In this document: one piece after another, positions 56,393-64,000 of the stretch
Layout of the letters: each line of letters begins with the position of its first letter
How positions within the stretch are numbered: the stretch's first letter is position 1
Assembly (NCBI GenBank): GCA_012274445.1
Contig: JAAROD010000069.1
Coordinates: forward strand, 682,001 to 746,000
Direction of reading: 5' to 3'
Source of the DNA: Sclerotiophoma versabilis
Taxonomy: Eukaryota; Ascomycota; Dothideomycetes; Pleosporales; Didymellaceae
Length of the DNA stretch: 64,000 nt
Notes under the pieces: generated by a model
Database searches by the model: none
What the model saw: the letters and a program-made list of their open reading frames with translations, nothing else
Told to the model about the DNA's origin: nothing
Program-made: the position numbers and the translations under genes

Positions 56393-59390
56393 ATGCGTCT
56401 CGACGTGAAGGTATGCCGGCTACGCCCAGAAACTGCAGCAGCAGCTCACCAGGAAACAGAGGCAGCTCTTTGCGCGCTCGGAGAGAGTCAAGGGTAAGCC
56501 AGGCGTGCACCGCAGGCATTCGAGGTCCCATACTAACATCAGCTAGGCATTGGTAGGGATTGCGCCTCCGCACCTCGACGACGATACTAACAACTTCGAA
56601 GACTTCCACCCGACCGAGCCATGGATCCTCACAACCTTGTACAGCGGTACGAATAGCTGCGAAACTGCAATGGCGGCCGAGGACTGACGGTGGCAGGACA
56701 CGTTCACATCTGGTCGTACATTTCGCAATCCATCGTCAAGACATTCGAGCTCACCGATGTCCCCGTCCGCGCTGGTCGCTTTATTGCGAGGAAGAACTGG
56801 ATTGTTGCAGGTGGGACCTCCATCCTCTACAGCCCCACGCGTTTTGTTGACACGGCTCGACTTCAGGTTCCGATGACTTCCAAATGCGCGTATACAACTA
56901 CAACACCTCCGAGAAGGTCACATCTTTCGAGGCACACCCAGACTACATCCGCGCAATCGCCGTCCACCCCACACAGCCTTTTGTGCTGACTGCCAGTGTG
57001 AGTTGCGCGAGCGACGTCTAAGGAGCTGGGCTGATGCGCTTCTAGGACGACATGACAATAAAGCTTTGGGATTGGGAGAAGGGCTGGAAGTGTGCGTACA
57101 TCAAAGTTTGAAATTCGTGGGCGAGCAGCAGCTGACCATGTACAGGTGTGCAAGAGTTCGCCGGCCACCAGCACTACGTTATGGGTATTGCGATCAACCC
57201 CAAGGACCCCAATACGTTCGCTTCCGCTTGCCTCGACCGAACTGTAAAGATCTGGTCGCTCGGCAGCTCGACACCTAACTTCACTCTCGAGGCGCATGAG
57301 ACCAAGGGTGTCAACTTCGTCGACTACTACCCTCAGTCCGACAAGCCCTACCTCCTCACAACCTCCGATGACAGGACTGTGAAGGTCTGGGACTACACTA
57401 CAAAGGCGCTCATTGCGACCCTCGAGGGTCACACCTCCAATGTTAGCTTTGCTGTCTACCATCCCGAGCTCCCCGTAATCATCTCCGGATCGGAGGACGG
57501 CACAATCAAGATCTGGCACTCGTCAACATATCGCCTGGAGCAGTCTCTGAACTATGGCCTGGAGCGATCCTGGTGTGTGGCATCTCAGAAGAGCAAGAAC
57601 GGCATTGCACTTGGTTTCGATGACGGAGCTGTCGTCATCTCTATGGGCCGAGAAGAACCAGCAGTCAGCATGGATGCTGGTGGCAAGATTCTCTGGGCGA
57701 AGCACAACGACATTCTCGCAGCAACGATCAAGGGTAGCGATCAATTGAAGGACGCGGAACGTCTCACAATACCGTCAAAGGACTTGGGTTCGACCGAAAT
57801 CTATCCTCAATCTTTGATCCACTCACCCAACGGCCGTTTCGTCGCTGTCTGCGGTGACGGCGAATATATCATCTACACCGCCCTCGCGCTCCGAAACCAG
57901 GCTTTCGGTTCTGCACTGGACTTTTGTTGGGCATCGAAAGATCATGACAAGGACTATGCCATTCGGGAGTCAGCTACTAGCGTCAAGATTTTCCGCAACT
58001 TCAAAGAACGAAGCGTTTTGAACGTTGGCTTCTCTGCGGACGGTCTGAGCGGTGGCGTCCTGCTAGGAGTCAAGGGTCAAGGTGGCATTGGCTTCTACGA
58101 CTGGGATTCTGGTGCGCTTGTCCGAAGGATAGAGGTCGAGCCCAAGAGCGTTTTCTGGTCGGAAAGCGGCGAGCTCGTAACTTTGGCTACTGATGATACA
58201 TACTATGTCCTGCGATTCTCCAGGGAGAACTACGTGGAGGCGGTTCAGAATGGCGACATTGACGAAGACGGCGCCGAGTCTGCTTTCGAAGTTGTCTGCG
58301 ACATCAACGAGAGGTTTGTTGCAAGACCATTAGGTTGGAACTATAAAGCTAACATATCGATAGTGTACGCACAGGTTGCTGGGTTGGCGACTGCTTCATC
58401 TATACTAACAGCACAAACCGCCTGAACTACCTGGTCGGTGACCAGACCTACACCATTTCCCACTTCGATTCACCACACTACGTTCTTGGGTACCTCGCCC
58501 GCGACTCAAGAATTTACGTTGCCGACAAGGATGTGAACGTTGTCTCGTTTGCTTTGTCGCTCGCTGTTGTGGAGTACCAGACCTTGATTCTTCGAGGAGA
58601 GCTTGAAGCTGCAGAAGAGACATTACCATCTGTACCAAAAGATCAGAACAACAAGATCGCTCGATTCTTGGAAGGTCAGGGGTACAAGGAGATGGCGCTA
58701 AAGGTCGCTACTGACCCCGAGCACCGATTTGACCTTGCCCTCTCACTGGGTGACCTGCAGCAAGCCACCGAAATCGCACGTGAGCAGGACACAGAACACA
58801 AGTGGAAGACGGTTGGTGATGCTGCTCTGACCGGCTGGGACATCAAGCTTGCACAGGAGTGCTTCTCCAAGGCTAAGGATCTAGGCTCACTGCTCCTGCT
58901 CTACTCGGCCACCTCGGATGAGTCTGGTCTTCGCGAGCTTGCCTCACTTGCCGAGACAGCGACTGCAAACAACGTTGCTTTCTCCGCACTGTGGCAGATT
59001 GGCGACCTTCAGGGTTGTACCGACTTGCTCGTCAAGACCAACCGCTTCGCCGAAGCCGTGCTTTTCTCTCAGACATACAAGCCTAGCGCGACAGCAGGGC
59101 TCGTCAAGCAGTGGAAAGCTAGCCTGGAGAAGGAGAACAAGAGCAAGGTGTCCAAGTTGATTGGTGTGCCCCCTCAGGATGGTGAGGGTGACGAGGACAT
59201 GTTCCCTGAATGGGACGAGTACCTTCGCATGGAGCGCGAAGGTGGTGTAGTCGAAGATCTCCTGGTGCAAGACGACGAGGTTGATGCTGAGGCAGAAGAG
59301 GAGGTTGCCGAGGCCGCCAAAGCTGTTGAGGAAGATGAGGAAGACGATGACGAGAACGAGGACGAGGACGAGGAAGAGGATGACGAGTAG
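56393..59390 (+). CDS. SEC27: Coatomer beta' subunit (COPI)
   Basis: COPI coat subunit for Golgi-to-ER vesicles. Nine exons: 56393-56410, 56460-56493, 56547-56552, 56602-56646, 56697-56810, 56867-56997, 57046-57091, 57146-58313, 58364-59390; 862 residues. Joined start: MRLDVKRQLFARSERVKGID then FHPTEPWILTTLYSG. Two WD40 propellers follow; repeats seen include VLTASDDMTIKLWDWEKGW, FASACLDRTVKIWSLGSSTP, LLTTSDDRTVKVWDYTTKAL and VIISGSEDGTIKIWHSSTYR. Then comes the alpha-solenoid (LEGQGYKEMALKVATDPEHR, FDLALSLGDLQQATEIA). The C-terminal tail is an extreme Asp/Glu run. Exon 3 is a 6-nt microexon (GCATTG) required to read VKGIDFHP. Introns are clustered in the first 700 bp, as is frequent in fungal housekeeping genes. 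Confidence 0.95.
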
Positions 59391-59702
59391 TTAAAGAGCT
59401 ACAGGTTATACTTTATGCAGTCATGTTGAAAGACCAATTTCTGATGATGCGGGAGCATATGGCATTGCTACAGTGTGGTGAAGACGAAACAATACACAAC
59501 ATTTACAGCTCTCTTTGTGTTCTTTTATTGGACTGCCTTTATGATTGTACAAATGCTGGCTATGAGATTGGTTTTCTCTGCGACTAAGAACGTCAGACGG
59601 GGCCCCGCAACCATTAGAGCAATACATCTTCCCGTGAATTTCCAGCGCTATCCTGGATAGTCCCACGTAAAAGTATCACTACCCTACCGTGTCCCTACTT
59701 CT
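59391..59702. other. Convergent intergenic region
   Basis: 3' ends of SEC27 (+) and the cupin gene (-). Nothing else seen. Confidence 0.6.
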
Positions 59703-60317
59703 TCACGCCCCGGCTCCATCAGGGTGGGTAGGATCGATCCACTTGACACTCTCCGGGACCTCGACGGGCTCCAGGCCCGGCAGGTTGATGGCCACGGCCT
59801 CACTATCACTCCTCATCAAGACACACTCCAGCTTCTCATCATCACTCGCATTGATCTCCTGGTGCGGCACATAGGGGGGCACGAAGATGAAATCGCCCGG
59901 TCCAGCTTCGGCCGTAAACTCCAGCTTCTCGCCCCACCGCATCCGTGCTCGGCCCTTGAGGACGTAGATGACGCTCTCGAGATGTCCGTGGTGATGGGCG
60001 CCCGTCTTGGCTCCCGCGTGGATGTGCACCGTCCCTGCCCAGAGCTTTTGTGCGCCTACACGTGCAAAGTTGATGGCTGCGCTGCGGTCCATGCCCGGTG
60101 TCATGTGGGCGCCACCGACGGGTTCGAGGCTGTCGGCGGGGATCACGCGGACTCCGGTGGTTTTCCACGCATCTTCAGGGGCTGGGGGAGGATGCTCATG
60201 GTCGTGGGTATGGTTGTGGCTGTGGTCATGACTGTGGTCATGAGAGTGGGGTTCTGTATTTGGTGGTGGGTGGTCTGAGGTGGGTGGGACCGACGTTGAA
60301 CCACTTAAAGAGGCCAT
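59703..60317 (-). CDS. Cupin-domain protein with His-rich N-terminus
   Basis: 204 residues, one exon. The conserved double-stranded beta-helix part spans about residues 85-175. Cupin motif 1 is recognisable in GAHHHGHLESVIYVLKG (metal-binding His and Glu) and motif 2 in GDFIFVPPYVPHQEIN (His and Asn). Before it, residues about 23-42 form a striking alternating His-Asp/Ser/Asn stretch that could bind Zn, Ni or Co. The C-terminus has VALINLPGLEPVEVPE-like hydrophobic Pro-rich sequence. The family contains enzymes and non-enzymatic binders, so no reaction is assigned. No signal peptide. Confidence 0.88.
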   Translation of the reverse strand: MASLSGSTSVPPTSDHPPPNTEPHSHDHSHDHSHNHTHDHEHPPPAPEDAWKTTGVRVIPADSLEPVGGAHMTPGMDRSAAINFARVGAQKLWAGTVHIHAGAKTGAHHHGHLESVIYVLKGRARMRWGEKLEFTAEAGPGDFIFVPPYVPHQEINASDDEKLECVLMRSDSEAVAINLPGLEPVEVPESVKWIDPTHPDGAGA

Positions 60318-60826
60318 TCCAACTAGAATTCAGGCGTAGAGTCCTTGGATGTATAGGTTTTGATACGTCGGACCTTTGTGGTGTTGTATTTCTAAGCTGT
60401 CTCCGCGTTTGATACGGGTTGTGGTAGCCGTCCAATGTTCTCGTCGGGATTTGAGTATTCGAGACGTTTACTCCGCTGTCGGGACAGCAAATAAATGTCT
60501 GTTGATGACAGCAATTCGAGGAGATGTTGCGTGCTTGAACTGTGGACCTAATCACGCGTTGAGTAGCTTCAGGTGGGGTGAATGCGGGGACCAGGACCTC
60601 GGCTGCAGTTGCCTCGCGCAAAAGGGAGCTCCTTCGACGACTTCTGAGTCTCGTCTACGTGAGACAAGAGAGCTGCAAGGGTACATATGTATGAGATTGT
60701 TTGTACATCAGTGGAAATCTAGGGTCTTTCCCAGGTCTTCGAAAACGCCGCCCATGTAGTGAAGATGGTCTCCGAAGCGCCATCCAAATATGTACTTGGA
60801 AACAAAACCTGGATAATCAAGAGACT
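60318..60826. other. Intergenic: cupin promoter, MSP1 3' flank
   Basis: Upstream of the cupin gene and downstream of MSP1, both on the minus strand. The ATCAG/GTAGAG at the MSP1 stop could also be a splice donor leading to an extra exon here, but none is obvious. Confidence 0.5.
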
Positions 60827-62247
60827 CTACCTGATCGCCGAGGGCTCAGGGTCATCGTACTGCGGCAACTTCTCGTCACCACTTGTAGTGCTGTCGTCGG
60901 TGCTGGCTTCCTCAGAAGACTCGGAAGTTGTATGTATCCGCCTGCTCCTAGCGTTCATTTCTTCTGCTGTCTCGTCAAGGGCCTCCATCTCTCTCATACC
61001 CTTCCCTCTGCCGAAGAAGTCTTCTGTTCGGAGGCCGCGTACATCTTCATCCCTGACCCCTCTGCTGCTCCTCAGCGAGCCGTCTGCCTTCTTGCGCCTG
61101 ATGTATTCCCTGACGGGCCCCATAGCTGCATCTCTGCAAACTTCTTTAATGTCGGAGCCGGACATGCCTGCGGAGACACGCACAAGGTAGTCGAGATCAA
61201 AGTTGTTGTTGTCGATCTTTGTGCCGCGGAGGATGAGAGAGAAGATGTTCTTCCGCTGGGAAGCGTTGGGTAGAGCGACGGGGAACTTCTTGGGCATGCG
61301 GCGGAGGATGGCTTCGTCGATGTCTTGGATCCGGTTGGTGGCGCCGAGGATGCATATGCGTTGCGGTGTGTTGCTGCCGGCAGCTGCTGAAGAGGCGAGA
61401 CCGTCCCAGTGTGTCATGAACCTAGAAGTCGGCGTCAGCGGGGAGGGTTGCGGAGCAGTGGGTGGCATGTGACGTACTCGGCCTTCACCATGCCGCTGGC
61501 CTCGTGCTCTCCACTGCGTCGCTGGCCCAGAACTGCATCGATCTCGTCGATGAAGACGATGCTCGGCTGCAGCTTCCGGGCCAGACTGAAGACGGCGTTG
61601 ACCAGCTTGTTGCTGTCACCGTACCACTTCTCGGTAAGGGTGGAGATGTGCAGGTTGATGAAGCAGGCGCCGGATTCGTGGGCGAGGGCCTTGGCCAGCA
61701 TGGTCTTGCCGCAGCCCGGCGGACCGTAGAGCAGCACGCCGCTGGGCGCGCTCAGCAGGGACGACGAGTGGGCGTAGAGATGGGGCATGGTGAGCGGGTA
61801 GATGACCGACTCCTTCAGCTCCTCGATGATGGCATCCAGGCCGCCGATGTCGTCGAAAGTCACGGGAATCTCCTCGGGCGCAACAACCTCCATGGCGATG
61901 GTCTGCTCGTAGCTGTTCAGCACCAGCTCCTGCATGCGCGGGCGTCGGTGGCGCTCGCCGTCGTCGTCGTCGCTGTCCGACTCGCCATAGCTCTTCCGGC
62001 GCTTGCTGCTGAGGATGGCGTCGAGTTTGCGCGTTGCGGCCGCGGATTTGGCGCGTGCTTCTTCTTTCTGCTGGGCCTCGGGGTCGAGCCGGGCGAGCAG
62101 GTTGCGGATGACAAAGTAGGCTATCAGCGGCTGGGCGGTGCATTAGTACGGGCGCGGCAGGCGCGGCAGGTGCGGACATACTGCTGCTGCCGCCATCAAG
62201 ATGTCTGGCAGGTAGCCGGCGAGGCTACTCTTCTTGTTCGAAGCCAT
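60827..62247 (-). CDS. MSP1: Mitochondrial outer-membrane AAA-ATPase Msp1 (ATAD1)
   Basis: Extracts mislocalised tail-anchored proteins from the outer mitochondrial membrane and peroxisomes. Exons 62247-62182, 62130-61478 and 61421-60827 give 437 residues. The N-terminus MASNKKSSLAGYLPDILMAA joins to PLIAYFVIRNLLARLDPEAQ to make the membrane anchor. A basic/acidic linker follows, with an SDSDDDDGERHRRPR stretch. The AAA domain has FDDIGGLDAIIEELKESVIY, Walker A GPPGCGKTMLAKALAHES, the pore loop region LTEKWYGDSNKLV, Walker B IVFIDEIDAVLGQRRSGEHE, sensor-1 ILGATNRIQDIDEAILRRMP and KKFPVALPNASQRKNIF. The C-terminal region beyond the AAA lid is longer and more acidic than in yeast Msp1. Divergent from TIM21. 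Confidence 0.95.
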
Positions 62248-62562
62248 TCTGGCGAGCGGGCCGGGGGGACGTGGGGAGCGCCGACGGAGAGGCGTGGGGC
62301 GGAGGGAGAGAGGCGCGAGGCGGAGAGAGAGGCGCGAGGCGGAGGGAGAGAGGCGCGAGGAGTGCCCGTGTTGGAGTGCTGGCACGCGCAATCCATGGAT
62401 GCGCTGTCCGTCCCAAGTCCCAGTTCACGACATCGGCCTCCGCACGTGCCTCGGCGGTCGCAGCCCGCACTGCGAAGCTGCACCTCCGCTCGAGCTCCGT
62501 CCCACTGCCCACCACGCCTCCTCGCACACTCCGCCGCCTCCGCCGCCGCCGCCGCCGCCGCC
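62248..62562. promoter_or_regulatory. Divergent promoter of MSP1 and TIM21
   Basis: 315 bp between divergent starts of two mitochondrial protein genes. It includes a GA-rich imperfect tandem repeat of about 20 bp (ggcggagggagagaggcgcg type) at about 62290-62360, three to four copies. Confidence 0.6.
62290..62360. repeat. GA-rich imperfect tandem repeat, ~20-bp unit
   Basis: Three to four copies of ggcggagggagagaggcgcg with small variations (one unit reads ggcggagagagaggcgcg). It lies in the leader/promoter of MSP1. Confidence 0.8.
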
Positions 62563-63333
62563 ATGGCAGCGCTGTACAAGCCCACCGAGGCCATCTCACT
62601 CCTGCGCCCGTCGCTCCTGCTCCCGCGCATCCAGCCCTCGTCCCACCGTCGCATGCGCCCTGCCTTCTCCACTACCCGCACCACCCAGGCGACAGAACCC
62701 ACCTTCCCCGGCAGCCCCATCCCACAGCCGCAGCGAAAGTCGATTACCCTGGCCGGTGACACGGGCCGAGTGCGGTGGAACGAGCTGTCGCCGGGCGAGA
62801 AGGTCGTGCGCACCACGCAGCAGTCCTTCAACCTGATCGTGGTCGCTATTGGCGTCATCGCAACCGTAGGAGCCCCTCGAAGCGCCGCCTGCGCACCATG
62901 CTGACACGTCCAGGGCGGCGTAACCTACTTCCTCTTCAGCGATGTCTTCAGCCCCAACTCGAAAACCGCACACTTCAACCACGCCACCGACATGATTCGA
63001 AACGACGCCCGGTGCCAGAAACTGCTCGGCGAAGGCTCCCAAATTGCCGCCTTTGGTGAATCGTCGTGGTCGCGGTATGCGAAAAACCGCTTCATCCACA
63101 GTACAGAAGAGACCGACAAGTGGGGCACAAACCATCTGCGCTTTAGGTTTTTTGTAGAGGGCAATGGGAAGCAAGGAGTGGTACATGTTCACCTGATCAA
63201 GAAGCCAAGCATGGATACCTACGAGTATGCCGAATTGGCCCTTGATGTTCAGGGCCATCGCAGGATTGATCTGGCGGCAAAAGAGAAGCAGGATCACGTT
63301 GCGCCCAAGATCTTTGGGGCGAGGTGGTGGTAG
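62563..63333 (+). CDS. TIM21: Mitochondrial import subunit TIM21
   Basis: TIM23-complex subunit that contacts Tom22 in the intermembrane space and the respiratory chain. Exons 62563-62865 and 62914-63333, joined in phase, give 240 residues. The N-terminus is a basic presequence (LLRPSLLLPRIQPSSHRRMR). The membrane helix crosses the splice: QSFNLIVVAIGVIAT joined to GGVTYFLFSDVF. The intermembrane-space domain follows, with SKTAHFNHATDMIRNDARCQ, LLGEGSQIAAFGE, NRFIHSTEETDKWGTNHLRF and VVHVHLIKKPSMDTYEYAEL. Length and order match the family. Confidence 0.94.
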
Positions 63334-63852
63334 AACAAGAGCTACACTCCAAGTTAGCATATGCAATGTTGGGAGCGTAAGAACCATTTCTTCGCTTGCT
63401 CTGTCTCTCGCTCGTGTTCGGCCAGCTACACAGCATTGCAGTGACGGAGATGGCGACCATGACGCTATGGACGCTGCACTCTAAGAGCCACCACTTGAAG
63501 ACCTGCTCAGGTCTAAAGCTGTCGACCTGAACATTGCATGCTCCTTGTTGTCAGACGCCTGCCCGACTGTTCCAAAGGCCATGAAGCTCATCTTTGGCGT
63601 GGTGCAAAACCCACCCAATCGGGCGAGCGCCACAACCGGAAAGCACGCGCGAATGACGTCCAGCTGAACGACGCCTCAACCATGGAAGGGCGCTCACCTG
63701 CTCTTTCCAACCGGGCCGGCGCACACGGCACTAATGCTTCCCCTTCCCCTCTTTGGCCCAAGAGCTGACTGCGTGACCCCTGACGTTTACCCATGTGCAT
63801 GTTGAACGACTTGAATTTGTGCCTCAGGCATTGAAGCACGCCAAACAACGAC
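63334..63852. other. Intergenic between TIM21 and the right-edge gene
   Basis: 3' UTR of TIM21 and promoter of the gene starting at 63853. No other feature. Confidence 0.5.
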
Positions 63853-64000
63853 ATGTCAGTAACCACAGCGTCCTATGCGCCGGAGCGTTTGGACAGAACG
63901 CAAGTCGAAGAAGAGCACGCGACACGCCCAGATATGCCAGCCATCGTCGAGTCAGACGCAGATGTAGATGCAGACGCAGAAGCCGAAGAACGTGGTCGTC
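63853..64000 (+). CDS. Start of an unidentified gene, cut by window edge
   Basis: Open from ATG at 63853 to the last base, 49 full codons: MSVTTASYAPERLDRTQVEE, then an acidic, Asp/Ala/Glu-rich stretch (SDADVDADAEAEERGR). Context (cgacATGTC) suits a fungal start. The visible part is low-complexity and does not identify a family. Confidence 0.5.
   Translation, partial: MSVTTASYAPERLDRTQVEEEHATRPDMPAIVESDADVDADAEAEERGR

Noticed and set aside
61462..62904. 480-codon plus-strand open frame antisense to MSP1 and overlapping TIM21
   Set aside because: Antisense to a well-supported AAA-ATPase; the frame ends in the TIM21 first exon only because that exon shares its frame.

Overview
This window looks like nuclear chromosomal DNA of a filamentous ascomycete (Pezizomycotina, probably a dothideomycete; the class is inferred from gene content and style, not proven). 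The genes are eukaryotic, carry many introns of about 41-150 nt (mostly 45-60 nt) with GTNNGT donors, CTAAC/CTGAC branch sites and NAG acceptors, lie on both strands, and are dominated by fungal core families. There is also a tRNA with a short intron next to its anticodon. I see no transposon, CRISPR array, virus, secondary-metabolite cluster or rRNA.

Left part (1-24 kb): the 5' part of NOT2 (CCR4-NOT subunit, minus strand, running off the left edge); a Zn2Cys6 transcription factor of the cutinase/fatty-acid regulator type, whose zinc cluster is split by a 17-nt microexon; a Nudix hydrolase; a basic Ser/Thr-rich nuclear-looking protein; a LysM protein without a signal peptide; leukotriene-A4 hydrolase/aminopeptidase; a two-finger C2H2 transcription factor with a fungal regulatory domain and a polyglutamine tract; a long gene-free stretch (17.8-21.2 kb); a small conserved protein; tRNA-Val(AAC).

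Middle (23-46 kb) is gene-dense: TIP41 (TOR/PP2A signalling) diverges from an Aurora kinase; ATP23 (mitochondrial protease) diverges from PRO1 (glutamate 5-kinase); then a 67-residue membrane protein, a GH47 alpha-1,2-mannosidase, tRNA-Ser(AGA), an AcpS-type phosphopantetheinyl transferase, a single-pass surface protein, an ABCC-type transporter with a probable GC-AG intron, the palmitoyltransferase AKR1 and the mitochondrial ATPase AFG1.

Right part (46-64 kb): a 4.6-kb gene-free interval with a minisatellite, then a 1,434-residue Ser/Thr/Pro-rich signalling mucin of the Msb2 type, the COPI subunit SEC27 (nine exons, one only 6 nt long), a His-rich cupin, MSP1 diverging from TIM21, and the start of an unidentified gene at the right edge.

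The genes do not form one pathway. Mitochondrial proteostasis and import functions recur (ATP23, AFG1, MSP1, TIM21), as do secretory-pathway and cell-surface functions (GH47, SEC27, AKR1, Msb2-like mucin, surface sensor). I found no convincing new multi-gene system. The most unusual signals are in gene structure (microexons, the GC-AG intron, an in-frame stop at an exon junction), in repeats, and in several small or unrecognised proteins. Exon joins were deduced by eye from reading phase, splice signals and remembered family patterns, so boundaries should be read as models.
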